From: an uncultured Asticcacaulis sp.
GTDB lineage: Bacteria; Pseudomonadota; Alphaproteobacteria; Caulobacterales; Caulobacteraceae
Assembly: GCA_936940865.1 (NCBI GenBank)
Contig: CAKZJB010000037.1
Location: 1-54,621 of the forward strand
DNA: 54,621 bases
Reading direction: 5' to 3'
Shown: positions 8,593 to 17,531 of the stretch, piece by piece
Layout: each line of letters opens with the position of its first letter
How positions within the stretch are numbered: the stretch's first letter is position 1
Notes under the pieces: model-generated
Told to the model about the DNA's origin: nothing
The model's database searches: none
Seen by the model: only the letters and a program-made list of their open reading frames with translations
Made by a program: the position numbers and the translations under genes

Positions 8593-10035
8593 ATGAAACT
8601 CACTTCGGCACAGATCGCCCTGCTGGGCGAAACCATTTCGCTTACGCCGCGCGCCGGCTGGTTTCCCGTCTATAATCCGGCCGATGGCGGTGTCCTCGCC
8701 TATGTGGAGGACGGTACGGCCGACGACACGCGCGCGGCAATCGCCGCCGCCGACGCAGCCTTTCCAGCCTGGTCGGGAAGGACCGCCAAGGACCGCTCAA
8801 TCATTCTGAAAAAATGGAATGATCTGGTCCTGAAGCACCAGGAAGACATGGCGCTGCTCGTCACGCTGGAGCAGGGGCGGCCGATCAGGGAAACGCGCGG
8901 CGAAGTCGCCTATGGCGCCAGCTTCATCGAATGGTTCGCCGAGGAGGCCAAGCGCGCCTATGGCCGCACCATCCCGGCGACCCTGCCCGGCAAGCACCTG
9001 CAGACCATCAAGCAGGCGATCGGCGTCTGCGCGGCGATCACGCCGTGGAACTTTCCGATATCCATGATCACGCGCAAGGTGTCGCCGGCGCTCGCCGCCG
9101 GCTGCACAGTTGTCATCAAGCCGTCGGAGGAGACGCCGCTGTCGGCGCTGGTGCTCTTGCAACTGGCGAAGCAGGCCGGCCTGCCCGACGGCGTGATCAA
9201 CGTCGTCAATTCCACAAAAGCGGCAGAGATCGGCGGCGTCATGACCTCCGATCCGCGCGTCAAGAAGCTGAGTTTTACCGGTTCGACCCCGGTCGGCAAG
9301 TTGCTCTACGCGCAGTGCGCGCCGACCATGAAGAAGCTGTCGATGGAACTCGGCGGCAATGCGCCGTTTCTCGTTTTCGATGACGCCGAGATCGATGCCG
9401 CGGTCGAAGGCGCCCTGGCGTCGAAATACCGTAATACGGGCCAGACCTGCGTCTGTGCCAACCGCATCCTGGTGCAATCGGGCATTTATGACAGCTTCGC
9501 CGCGCGCCTGACCGAACGCGTCAGGGCGATGAAGCTGGAAGAAGGCTGGAAGGAGGACGCCATTCTCGGCCCGCTGATCAACCAGAAGGCCGTCGACAAG
9601 GTCAGGCACCTGGTCGAGGACGCGGTGAAAAAGGGGGCGCACGTCGAACTGGGGGGCTATGCCCATAACCTGTTCTATGAAGGCACCGTGCTGACCAATG
9701 TCAGCCGCGACATGGAGCTGTTCTCGACCGAAATCTTCGGTCCCGTTGCTCCGCTCTTCCGTTTCGAGACGGAAGAGGAAGGGATTGCCATGGCCAACGA
9801 CACGCCGTTCGGCCTGGCGGCCTATGCCTATACGCGCGACATCGGCCGCGCCATGCGCGTGGCGGCAAAGCTGCAATACGGCATGGTCGGCATGAATGAC
9901 GGGCTGATCTCGACCGAGGTCACGCCATTCGGCGGCGTCAAGGAATCGGGTCTGGGCCGTGAAGGCGCGGCCGAGGGCTTGGACGAGTATTTGAGCGTCA
10001 AGTATATCTCGTACGGCGGGCTGGGGGCGATTTGA
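8593..10035 (+). CDS. gabD: succinate-semialdehyde dehydrogenase, GabD-like
   Basis: The 480-residue protein is a second aldehyde dehydrogenase with GVCAAITPWNFPISMITRK, FTGSTPVGKLL, the general base in MELGGNAPFLVFDDAEIDAA (about residue 254) and the catalytic cysteine in NTGQTCVCANRIL (about residue 288). These match the NAD(P)+-dependent succinate-semialdehyde dehydrogenases (GabD), which convert the product of GABA transamination to succinate. It lies 2 bases after puuC and so shares the GntR-controlled promoter. Glutarate-semialdehyde dehydrogenase activity is an alternative that cannot be excluded. Confidence 0.88.
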   Translation: MKLTSAQIALLGETISLTPRAGWFPVYNPADGGVLAYVEDGTADDTRAAIAAADAAFPAWSGRTAKDRSIILKKWNDLVLKHQEDMALLVTLEQGRPIRETRGEVAYGASFIEWFAEEAKRAYGRTIPATLPGKHLQTIKQAIGVCAAITPWNFPISMITRKVSPALAAGCTVVIKPSEETPLSALVLLQLAKQAGLPDGVINVVNSTKAAEIGGVMTSDPRVKKLSFTGSTPVGKLLYAQCAPTMKKLSMELGGNAPFLVFDDAEIDAAVEGALASKYRNTGQTCVCANRILVQSGIYDSFAARLTERVRAMKLEEGWKEDAILGPLINQKAVDKVRHLVEDAVKKGAHVELGGYAHNLFYEGTVLTNVSRDMELFSTEIFGPVAPLFRFETEEEGIAMANDTPFGLAAYAYTRDIGRAMRVAAKLQYGMVGMNDGLISTEVTPFGGVKESGLGREGAAEGLDEYLSVKYISYGGLGAI

Positions 10036-10053
10036 GCGGGCGGGTCGTACAAT

Positions 10054-10273
10054 CTTGCACCTCCCCGTTATCCGGAGCTTTAGCGGAGGGGAATGGGGAG
10101 GGGGACCGCACGAGGCAGCGCCTGCGCTGGCGAGATGTGGTGGTGGGGTTTCTTGCTTTCCTTGATCCGCTGAGGGTTGGAAAGAAAGTAAGACACCCCA
10201 CCACCACATCTCGTCGCCTAACGGCGCCTCGTGCGGTCCCCCTCCCCATCGCTGCGCGACAGGGAGGTGCAAG
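10054..10273. repeat. 220-base inverted-repeat element that supplies an RBS
   Basis: Three nested perfect arms are seen: CTTGCACCTCCC (10054-10065) with GGGAGGTGCAAG (10262-10273); a 24-base arm at 10093-10116 with 10226-10249; and an 18-base arm at 10131-10148 with 10196-10213. The right end stops exactly one base before the ATG at 10274 and contains GGGAGG, the only Shine-Dalgarno for that gene. The transcript could form a very stable hairpin between gabD and the aminotransferase. It fills the whole gap between the genes. Confidence 0.85.
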
Positions 10274-11617
10274 ATGACAGTGGCGGACTTTATTTCTGAA
10301 CAACGCGAATTGTTCGCCGCCGCCAATCCGATATCCCGGTCGTTGTCCGCTAAGGCGTCGGCATGGCGGTCGGGCGTGCCCATGCACTGGATGCGCGACT
10401 GGGCGACGCCATTTCCTATTTACGTGAATAATGCGCGTGGTGCGACGCTGACCGATGTCGACGGCCATGCCTATGACGACTTCTGCCTGGGCGACACGCC
10501 GTCGATGTTCGGCCATGCGCGGCCCGAGCTGGCCGCCGCCATGGCCGAACAGGCCGGGCAGGGTGTGGGCTTCATGCTGCCGACCGAAACGGCCAACACC
10601 GTCGGCATGCTGCTGGCGCAGAGGTTCGGTCTCCCGCAATGGCAGGTGGCGACGACGGCTTCGGACGCCAATCGCGCCGCCATCCGCTGGGCGCGGGCGG
10701 TCACGGGACGCTCCAAAATCCTGGTTTTCGACGGCTGCTATCACGGCATGGTCGAGGACTGTTTCGTAGCGCTGTACGATGGCAAGCCGGCCAATAAAAA
10801 GGGCCTGATCGGCCAGGTCCGCGACCAGACCGAAACGACAACCGTCATCCCGTTCAACGACATTCCGGCGCTCGAAGCCGCGTTGCAAACCGGTGAGATC
10901 GCCGCTGTCCTGGCCGAGCCCGTCATGACCAATTGCGGCATGATCCTGCCGCAGCCGGGGTTTCACCGAACTTTGCATGAATTGACAGCGCGACACGGTA
11001 CGCTGCTGGTCCTCGACGAGACCCATACCCTGTCGTCGGGTCCAGCCGGTTACTCCGGCGAACACGGTTTGCAACCCGACATGCTGGTTATCGGCAAGGC
11101 TATTGCCGGCGGCGTGCCGGCCGCCGTCTGGGGCGTCACAAGCGATCTGGCCGCGCGGATGAACGTCGCCGAAGCGCTCGCGGGGCCGGGGTCGAGCGGC
11201 ATCGGCACGACCCTGTCGGGCAACGCGCTCGCCATGCGCGCCATGCATGTCATGCTGACCGAGGTCATGACGGATGACGCCTATGCCCGGATGCTGGAAG
11301 GCGCCGAGACGCTGGTGGCGGGTCTGCGCGACGTCATCGATACCCATGACCTGCCGTGGTCGGTCGTTCATGTCGGGGCGCGCGCCGAACTGATCTTCGC
11401 ACCTCAGCCGCCGCATGACGCCGCCGCCATGCGCAAGGTCCTGGACCATCACCTGCTCGAAGCCTTCCACCTCTTCCTCATCAACCGCGGCGTATTGATT
11501 GCGCCGTTCCACAATATGATGCTTATTTCCCCGCACACCGATTCAGCGGCCATCCAGCGGCTGGCCGCGGCGGTCGGGGAGTTCGCCATCGCGCAACAGA
11601 CATTCCAACCGGTCTGA
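10274..11617 (+). CDS. class III aminotransferase, glutamate-1-semialdehyde-aminomutase-like
   Basis: The 447-residue PLP enzyme has a fold-type I class III pattern: ATTASDANRAAIRWARAVTG, FDGCYHGMVED, the PLP aspartate in LLVLDETHTLSSG (about residue 249) and the PLP lysine in VIGKAIAGG (about residue 275). It resembles glutamate-1-semialdehyde aminomutase relatives rather than GabT, and the usual NSGSEA is replaced by TTASDA. Its place between gabD and a gamma-glutamyl ligase points to amine or amino-acid transamination; the substrate is unknown. It relies on GGGAGG inside the preceding repeat element for translation. The next gene begins 20 bases downstream. Confidence 0.82.
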   Translation: MTVADFISEQRELFAAANPISRSLSAKASAWRSGVPMHWMRDWATPFPIYVNNARGATLTDVDGHAYDDFCLGDTPSMFGHARPELAAAMAEQAGQGVGFMLPTETANTVGMLLAQRFGLPQWQVATTASDANRAAIRWARAVTGRSKILVFDGCYHGMVEDCFVALYDGKPANKKGLIGQVRDQTETTTVIPFNDIPALEAALQTGEIAAVLAEPVMTNCGMILPQPGFHRTLHELTARHGTLLVLDETHTLSSGPAGYSGEHGLQPDMLVIGKAIAGGVPAAVWGVTSDLAARMNVAEALAGPGSSGIGTTLSGNALAMRAMHVMLTEVMTDDAYARMLEGAETLVAGLRDVIDTHDLPWSVVHVGARAELIFAPQPPHDAAAMRKVLDHHLLEAFHLFLINRGVLIAPFHNMMLISPHTDSAAIQRLAAAVGEFAIAQQTFQPV

Positions 11618-11637
11618 AGCCGGAGCCGGAGACAGAT

Positions 11638-13032
11638 ATGAGCCTGCCGCCCCACCCGATGGTCGCCACGCCCGACGAAGCCCGCGCCTTCCTCGATGCG
11701 CATCCCCATATCCAGTATTTCGAGGTCTTCTTCACCTCCATGGCCGGTGTGCCGCGCGGCAAGCGCCTGCGCCGCCACGAGTTGCTCCCAATCTACGAAT
11801 ACGGCCGCTTCCTGCCGGGCTCGATCCTGGTGGTCGACACCCAGGGCGCCGATGTCGAGGAGACCGGCCTGGTGTGGGAAGACGGCGACGCCGACCGCGT
11901 CGCGCGCCCGGTCCCGGGGACGCTGGTGCCGGCGCCCTGGCTGGGCGACGACGTCGGCCAGGTCATGCTGTCGCTCTATGAGCTCGACGGCACGCCCAAC
12001 GATATCGATCCGCGCCATGTGCTGAAGCGTGTGCTCGACCGCTATGCAGCCGACGGCCTGACGCCGGTCGTGGCGTGCGAGCTGGAATACTACCTGGTCG
12101 ATATCGCGCGTGGCGTGAACGGCGAACTGGTGCCGGCATCAAGCTTCAACACCGCCGAGACGCCGCAGGGCATCCAGGTCTACGGTCTGCCCGAGATCGA
12201 AGCGCACGGCGCTTTTTTCCGCCAGTTGTGGGAGACGGCGGACGCGCAAGGCATCCCGCTGGAAGGGGCGATTTCGGAATTCGCGCCGGGCCAGGTCGAA
12301 CTGACGCTGAAGCACAAACCCGACGCCTTGCGGGCTGCCGACGACGCGGTGATGTACAAGCGCCTGGCCAAGGGCGTGGCGCTCAATCTCGGCATCGAGG
12401 CGACCTTCATGGCCAAGCCGTGGGCCGACCGCGCCGGATCGGGCTTCCACGTCCATATCTCGGTCGCCGACAAGGACGGAAAGAACCTTTGCGCCGCCGA
12501 CGATCCGTCGGGCTCGCCGCTGTTGCATCACATGATCGGGGGCATGAAGGACCACCTGGCCGACTGCATGGGAATTCTCGCGCCCGGCGCCAACAGCTTC
12601 AAGCGCTTCAAGGCCAATTCCTATGCGCCGGTCGGCCTGACCTGGGGCGTCAACAACCGCACGGTCTCCCTGCGCGTTACGGCGGGCCCGGCACACACGC
12701 GCCACGTCGAACACCGCGTGGCCGGCGCCGACGGCAATCCGTACCTGGTGCTGGCGGCGATCCTGGCCTCAGCGCACCACGGAATCACGCACAAGACAGA
12801 TCCCGGTCCGGCGGTCGTCGGCAACGGCTACGCGGCTGCGGCCGAGTCGGGCGCCGTCCTGCCGACCAACTGGTACGCGGCCGTGGATTATCTCGATAAA
12901 TCGCGAACCTTGCGGGACTATCTCGGCGACCGCTTCGTCGACATGTACGTTCGTGTCAAACGCACGGAACAGGCGCGTTTCTTCGAGGCCGTCGGCGAAC
13001 TGGATTACGAATGGTATCTCAGGAATGCGTGA
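11638..13032 (+). CDS. puuA: glutamine synthetase-type gamma-glutamyl-polyamine ligase (copy 1)
   Basis: The 464-residue protein is a class I glutamine-synthetase homologue of the PuuA/GlnA3 type, which ligates glutamate to an amine with ATP. Visible are the N-terminal FEVFFTSMAGVPRGKRLRR (GS beta-grasp), the metal-binding ELEYYLVD (about residue 145), EFAPGQVELTLKH, the ATP/metal histidines in GSGFHVHISV (about residue 270), and NRTVSLRVTAG and EHRVAGADGNPYL in the catalytic domain. Housekeeping GlnA features such as the adenylylation loop are not apparent. It follows the aminotransferase closely, without an operator of its own. A second paralogue is at 24350-25789. Confidence 0.87.
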   Translation: MSLPPHPMVATPDEARAFLDAHPHIQYFEVFFTSMAGVPRGKRLRRHELLPIYEYGRFLPGSILVVDTQGADVEETGLVWEDGDADRVARPVPGTLVPAPWLGDDVGQVMLSLYELDGTPNDIDPRHVLKRVLDRYAADGLTPVVACELEYYLVDIARGVNGELVPASSFNTAETPQGIQVYGLPEIEAHGAFFRQLWETADAQGIPLEGAISEFAPGQVELTLKHKPDALRAADDAVMYKRLAKGVALNLGIEATFMAKPWADRAGSGFHVHISVADKDGKNLCAADDPSGSPLLHHMIGGMKDHLADCMGILAPGANSFKRFKANSYAPVGLTWGVNNRTVSLRVTAGPAHTRHVEHRVAGADGNPYLVLAAILASAHHGITHKTDPGPAVVGNGYAAAAESGAVLPTNWYAAVDYLDKSRTLRDYLGDRFVDMYVRVKRTEQARFFEAVGELDYEWYLRNA

Positions 13033-13073
13033 ATTCAGGCCACTGTGCGTGGAAATCGAAAACTGTGTCTATC

Positions 13074-13083
13074 TGTGATCACA
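13074..13083. promoter_or_regulatory. GntR operator candidate, copy 3
   Basis: The palindrome TGTGATCACA lies 42 bases after the ligase stop codon and 102 bases before potF. A TTGACA (13092-13097) follows 8 bases later, but I find no convincing -10 box at the right spacing. The flanking bases are C and T, so the 12-base extension seen at copies 2, 4 and 5 is absent here. Confidence 0.7.
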
Positions 13084-13185
13084 TTTAGCGATTGACAAGG
13101 CCCGAAAGCCGTATTCCTCTTCGTTAACGATTTGTGTCGCGTGCCCCCCTTCGTCCAGCCACCCGGAACCAGCCAGGAGCCAGCC

Positions 13186-14307
13186 ATGAGTTCACGTACG
13201 TCCCGCCGTTCGCTTTTGACCGCCCTGGGCGCGGCCGCCGTCGGCATCAGCTTCGCCGGCCTCGAAGGCTGCACCAAGCCCGAAGGCCCCAAGGCCGGCG
13301 GCCCGGAAGAGCCCAAGCTCAACTTCTATAACTGGGACACCTATATCGGCGACACGACCCTGGCCGACTTCAAGAAGGCCTCGGGCATCGACGTCAAGAT
13401 GGACCTGTTTTCGACCAATGACGAGCTGTTCGCCAAGATGAAGGCGGGCAATGCCGGATACGATGTCATCGTGCCGTCGAACGACTTCGTGGCGCGGATG
13501 AGCCAGGCCGGGCTGCTGATGCCGCTGGATCACGCCAAGATCCCGAACATGAAGAACATCAACAAGGACTTCCTGAACCCGCCCTACGATCCGGGCCGCA
13601 AGTACTCGATGCCCTATACCTGGCTGTGCCTCGGCATCGGCTTCCGCAAGTCCAAGATGAAGGACATGGGCGGGACGATGACCCCGGATTCGTGGAAGTG
13701 GGTCTTCGATTCCGACCTCTATCACGGCAAGATCGCGCTGCTGTCGGAATCGGCCGACCTGATCCGCCTGTGCGCCAAGTATCTCGGTTACAGCCTCAAC
13801 AATATTCCGGATGAAGCCCTGCCCAAGATCGAGGCCATGCTGACCAAGCAGGTCAAGGCCGGCAACGTGCTCAAGTTCCATAACGACGACGGCCAGGACC
13901 TGCTGGCGCACAAGGAAGTCGATATCGTCATCGAGTACAATGGCGACATCGCCCAGAAGGCCAAGGACGATCCCGATCTCGACTTCGTCATCCCGAAGGA
14001 AGGCTCGGAACTGAATTCGGACACGCTGTGCATTCCGAACGGCGCGCCGCGTCCGGACAATGCGCACAAGTTCATCAACTTCATCCTGGACGGCCAGAAC
14101 GGCGCGGAAATCTCCAAGACCATCCTGTATCCGACGCCCAACGATGCCGCCCGGGCGCTGATGGACGACAGCTACAAGAACAACCACATGATCTTCCCGC
14201 CGGCGGAGGCCCTGGCCAAGTGCGAATACGGCCAGTTCCCAGGCGCCGAACGCGCGCAAAAGTACGAAGAGATCGTGACCCGCGTCAAAGCCGCCGCCGG
14301 CGCATAA
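13186..14307 (+). CDS. potF: polyamine ABC transporter substrate-binding lipoprotein, PotF/SpuD-like
   Basis: The 373-residue protein binds putrescine- or spermidine-type amines in the periplasm and delivers them to the PotHI permease. The N-terminus (SSRTSRRSLLTALGAAAVG) is a twin-arginine-type signal and is followed by LEGC at residues 24-27, a lipobox-like site, so a Tat-exported lipoprotein is likely. The mature part begins LNFYNWDTYIGDTTLADF, the hallmark of PotD/PotF proteins, with GYDVIVPSNDFVARM. The ATG at 13186 is chosen for its CAGGAG Shine-Dalgarno and because the signal peptide starts there. It heads a four-gene transporter operon behind operator copy 3. Confidence 0.92.
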   Translation: MSSRTSRRSLLTALGAAAVGISFAGLEGCTKPEGPKAGGPEEPKLNFYNWDTYIGDTTLADFKKASGIDVKMDLFSTNDELFAKMKAGNAGYDVIVPSNDFVARMSQAGLLMPLDHAKIPNMKNINKDFLNPPYDPGRKYSMPYTWLCLGIGFRKSKMKDMGGTMTPDSWKWVFDSDLYHGKIALLSESADLIRLCAKYLGYSLNNIPDEALPKIEAMLTKQVKAGNVLKFHNDDGQDLLAHKEVDIVIEYNGDIAQKAKDDPDLDFVIPKEGSELNSDTLCIPNGAPRPDNAHKFINFILDGQNGAEISKTILYPTPNDAARALMDDSYKNNHMIFPPAEALAKCEYGQFPGAERAQKYEEIVTRVKAAAGA

Positions 14308-14328
14308 TCAGTTCGCGAGGGGAAGGCG

Positions 14329-15252
14329 ATGGAGCAGAGTTGGCGTCAGGCCAGGAGTTTGTTTTTTTCGGTGCTTGGCGCGCCGCTGTTCTGGCTCGTC
14401 GCCTTCTTCATGGTGCCGCTGGGCGTGGTGTGGCTCTACAGTTTCGGTGAAAACCGCGGGCTGATCGACATCGCCTTCACCGGCACCTGGGCCAACTATG
14501 CCCACGCCTTTACGCCGCTTTACCTCGGCATCTTCTGGAAATCGATGTGGATAGCCGGCCTGACGACCTTTCTCTGCCTGGTCATCGGTTTCCCGGTGGC
14601 GCTGGCCATCACCTTCGCGCCGGAAAAGGCCAAGGCCTGGCTGCTGCTGCTGGTCATGCTGCCCTTCTGGACCAACCTGCTGGTCAGGACCTACGCGCTC
14701 ATGTCGATCATGGGGGCGCAGGGGCTGATCAACAATATCGCGGGTTTCGCCTGGAACGGGGCGAGCGGCCTCATGGCGCACATGGGCTTGCACGCCTTGC
14801 CCGATTTCCAGCCGATGCAGCTGATGTATAACAACAATGCCGTCGTGCTGGGCCTTGTGTTCGTCAACCTGCCCTTCATGATCCTGCCGCTCTATTCGAC
14901 GCTCGACCGCATGGACCGCTCGCTGCTGGAAGCCAGTCTCGATCTCGGCGCGGGCCACATCCAGACCCTGTTCAACGTCGTCGTGCCGATGGCGTCGGCT
15001 GGAATCGGTTCGGGTATCCTGATCACCTTCATCCCGGCGCTGGGGTCGTACCTGACACCCGACATGCTGGGGGGATCGGGGGCGCAGATGATCGCCAATG
15101 TCATCGAGAACCAGTTCAAGGGCGCCAACAACTGGCCGTTCGGCGCCGCCCTGTCCTTCATCCTGGTCTACATGACCTTTATCGGCGTGGCGCTGCAGGG
15201 CGTGCTGGAAGGCCAGGCACGCAAGCGCGAAGCGCAGGGGAGGGCGGCATGA
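14329..15252 (+). CDS. potH: polyamine ABC transporter permease, PotH/PotB-like
   Basis: The inner-membrane permease (307 aa) has about six hydrophobic helices (the first at residues 18-40) and the cytoplasmic EAA loop EASLDLGAGHIQTLFNVVVP (about residues 203-222) that couples to the ATPase. VMLPFWTNLLVRTYALM is typical of PotB/PotH. GAGGGGAAGG lies before the ATG. Its last four bases overlap the potI start, so translation is coupled. Confidence 0.92.
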   Translation: MEQSWRQARSLFFSVLGAPLFWLVAFFMVPLGVVWLYSFGENRGLIDIAFTGTWANYAHAFTPLYLGIFWKSMWIAGLTTFLCLVIGFPVALAITFAPEKAKAWLLLLVMLPFWTNLLVRTYALMSIMGAQGLINNIAGFAWNGASGLMAHMGLHALPDFQPMQLMYNNNAVVLGLVFVNLPFMILPLYSTLDRMDRSLLEASLDLGAGHIQTLFNVVVPMASAGIGSGILITFIPALGSYLTPDMLGGSGAQMIANVIENQFKGANNWPFGAALSFILVYMTFIGVALQGVLEGQARKREAQGRAA

Positions 15253-16121
15253 CCAAGGCTGTGACCCACAAGCACGTGCCGCCCGGTCCGCTCGAGTATC
15301 TGCGCCGCTGGCCGATCCAGGCCTGGCTGGTGGCCGTGACGCTTTTCCTCTATGTGCCGCTGCTGTCGATGATGGTCTTCAGCTTCAACGACATCAAGGA
15401 TACGGTCGTCTGGCACGGCTTCAGCCTGAAATACTACGACAAGGCCATCCACGACGACGACCTGATCCAGGCTTTCGGCAATTCGCTGACCATCGCGCTT
15501 CTGTCGACGATCATAAGCGTCGTCATCGGCGCCATGGCCGCCATCGTCCTGTGGCGCTTTCGCTTTCCGGGCAAGACGGCCTTCGACGGGGCGCTGTCGA
15601 TCCCGATCGTCGTGCCGGAAATCTGCATGGGCGTGGGCATGCTGGTCTTCTTTGCCAAGGTTCTGCCATGGCCGGGCAACCTGCCGTGGCCGCTCAGTCT
15701 CGGCAACATCATCATCGCCCACGTCTCGTTCTCCTTCCCGTTCGTGGCGGTGGTCGTCCGCGCGCGCCTGGCCTCGTTCAACCGCGAGCTGGAAGAAGCC
15801 GCCAAGGATCTCGGCGCCTCGGACTACCGCGCCATGATGGACGTGGTGGTGCCGCACATCGGGCCGTCCCTGGTCGCCGGCGCGCTTCTGGCGTTTACGC
15901 TCAGCCTCGACGACTTCGTCATCACCTTCTTCACGGCGGGGCCGGATACGGTGACCTTCCCGGTCAAGGTCTATTCGATGGTGCGCTTCTCGGTTACGCC
16001 GGAAGTCAACGCCGCGTCGACCATCCTGATCGCCATTACCGTTCTCATGACCTTCCTGGCCCTGCGCTTCCAGGGCAAGAGCGCGCTGACCGCCGGTCAC
16101 GGCGTGCCCGACCATACCTAG
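15249..16121 (+). CDS. potI: polyamine ABC transporter permease, PotI/PotC-like
   Basis: The second permease (290 aa) pairs with PotH. It has about six transmembrane segments, the PotC/PotI-type N-terminal helix (VTLFLYVPLLSMMVFSFND) and the EAA loop EEAAKDLGASDYRAMMDVVV (about residues 181-200). The downstream LSLDDFVITFFTAGP is conserved in PotC/PotI. The start codon overlaps the potH stop (ATGA). Confidence 0.92.
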   Translation: MTKAVTHKHVPPGPLEYLRRWPIQAWLVAVTLFLYVPLLSMMVFSFNDIKDTVVWHGFSLKYYDKAIHDDDLIQAFGNSLTIALLSTIISVVIGAMAAIVLWRFRFPGKTAFDGALSIPIVVPEICMGVGMLVFFAKVLPWPGNLPWPLSLGNIIIAHVSFSFPFVAVVVRARLASFNRELEEAAKDLGASDYRAMMDVVVPHIGPSLVAGALLAFTLSLDDFVITFFTAGPDTVTFPVKVYSMVRFSVTPEVNAASTILIAITVLMTFLALRFQGKSALTAGHGVPDHT

Positions 16122-16129
16122 GACCCACC

Positions 16130-17248
16130 ATGGCCGACGCGAAACCCATCATCCAGTTCGAAAACATCACCAAACGCTTCGGCAAGGTCGCGGCCGTCGA
16201 CAATGTCTCGCTCACCATCAACGAAGGCGAGTTCTTCTCGCTGTTGGGGCCTTCCGGCTGCGGCAAGACCACGCTTCTGCGCATGCTGGCCGGCTTTGAG
16301 ATGCCGACCGAGGGCCGTATCCTGATCGACGGCCAGGACGTGTCGCTGGTGCCGCCCAACAAGCGCCCGGTCAACATGGTCTTCCAGTCCTACGCCGTCT
16401 TCCCGCACATGAGCGTGCTCGACAACGTCGCCTATGGCCTGAAGATGGACGGGGTCGCGGCCACGGAACGCCGTGAGCGCGCCGAAGAGGCGCTGAACCT
16501 CGTGCAACTGGCCGGCTACGGCACGCGCAAGCCCGACCAGTTGTCCGGCGGCCAGCGTCAGCGTGTGGCGCTGGCGCGCGCCCTGGTTAAAAAGCCGCGC
16601 GTGCTCTTGCTCGATGAGCCCCTGTCGGCGCTCGACGCCAAGCTGCGCGACCAGATGCGCACCGAACTGGCCATCCTGCAGGACAAGGTCGGCATCACCT
16701 TCATCATGGTCACCCACGACCAGGACGAAGCGCTGGCGCTGGCGACGCGCTGCGCCGTCATGAACAAGGGCATCCTGCAACAGGTGGCGACGCCGTCGGA
16801 CCTCTACGAATTCCCCAATTCGCGCTTCGTCGCCGACTTCATCGGCAGCGTGAACCTGTTCGAAGGGACGCTCGACGTCGACGCCAAGGACCACGCCGTC
16901 ATCAATACGCGCGACATCGGGCCGATCTACCTCGACCATGGCGTCACCGGCCCGGAAAAGGGCACGGTGTGGGCGGCGGTCCGCCCGGAAAAGATCGAGC
17001 TGCACAAGCGCACCGACACGCCGCCCAAGGTGGACGACGCGCCGGAAGGCTATAACGTTATCGCCGGTGTCATCAAGCTGATGACGTATCTGGGGTCCGA
17101 GACCATCTACGAGGTCGAGATCAACGGCGGCCGCCTGATCAAGGTCGTGCGTCCGAACCTGACGCGCTGGGAACAGGAAGACTTTACCTGGGACGAAAAG
17201 GTGTGGCTGAGCTTCCACGCCTGTTCGCCGGCGGTTTTGTTAAGCTAA
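16130..17248 (+). CDS. potG: polyamine ABC transporter ATP-binding protein, PotG/PotA-like
   Basis: The 372-residue ATPase drives the PotHI permease. Walker A is GPSGCGKTT (about residues 42-50), the signature LSGGQRQR (about 139-146), Walker B LLLDEPLSALD and the switch histidine in MVTHDQDEAL. A C-terminal TOBE-type domain (about 290-372) contains WAAVRPEKIEL, as in PotA. The ATG at 16130 gives the expected N-terminus; the frame is open further upstream over potI without meaning. The gene order potF-potH-potI-potG differs from the enterobacterial potFGHI. Confidence 0.93.
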   Translation: MADAKPIIQFENITKRFGKVAAVDNVSLTINEGEFFSLLGPSGCGKTTLLRMLAGFEMPTEGRILIDGQDVSLVPPNKRPVNMVFQSYAVFPHMSVLDNVAYGLKMDGVAATERRERAEEALNLVQLAGYGTRKPDQLSGGQRQRVALARALVKKPRVLLLDEPLSALDAKLRDQMRTELAILQDKVGITFIMVTHDQDEALALATRCAVMNKGILQQVATPSDLYEFPNSRFVADFIGSVNLFEGTLDVDAKDHAVINTRDIGPIYLDHGVTGPEKGTVWAAVRPEKIELHKRTDTPPKVDDAPEGYNVIAGVIKLMTYLGSETIYEVEINGGRLIKVVRPNLTRWEQEDFTWDEKVWLSFHACSPAVLLS

Positions 17249-17262
17249 AGGAAGGGGATCTG

Positions 17263-17403
17263 CAGATTACACAGATTTTTCAGAGGGTTGTCGGTTCGCA
17301 TTGTGCCTGATGACCTGTTCTGAATGCGCTTCGCGCGATCGAATCTGAAGGCTCCGAACTCAACATTGGAGCTCGGAATAATCTGCGAAATCTGTGTAAT
17401 CTG
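17263..17403. repeat. 16-base inverted repeat flanking 109 bases
   Basis: CAGATTACACAGATTT (17263-17278) is the exact reverse complement of 17388-17403. It takes up part of the 283-base gap between potG and puuD. The interior shows no gene, and the stop-proximal position would allow a role in 3'-end formation of the pot transcript. Confidence 0.7.
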
Positions 17404-17531
17404 TGGACCTCCTTCTTGAGCGATTTCCGCGCCAGTAAAAGCGGCCATTTTCTTCTGTTCCCCCCATTTTTTGCTTTCAAATTCGCCTTTTTGGCGTAAC
17501 CTTCTCATTTTCCTGAAATGGGAGACGGCGT

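Noticed and set aside
8797-11536. Long minus-strand open frames of more than 500 codons
   Set aside because: They are shadows of the gabD and aminotransferase genes; all catalytic motifs are on the plus strand, and the minus-strand translations are R/A/D-rich without recognisable domains.
13092-13128. A promoter for potF at TTGACA 13092-13097
   Set aside because: No -10 box at 16 to 18 bases. TATTCC at 13112 would be 14 bases away and GTTAAC at 13123 is 25 bases away. The box was only mentioned in the operator entry.
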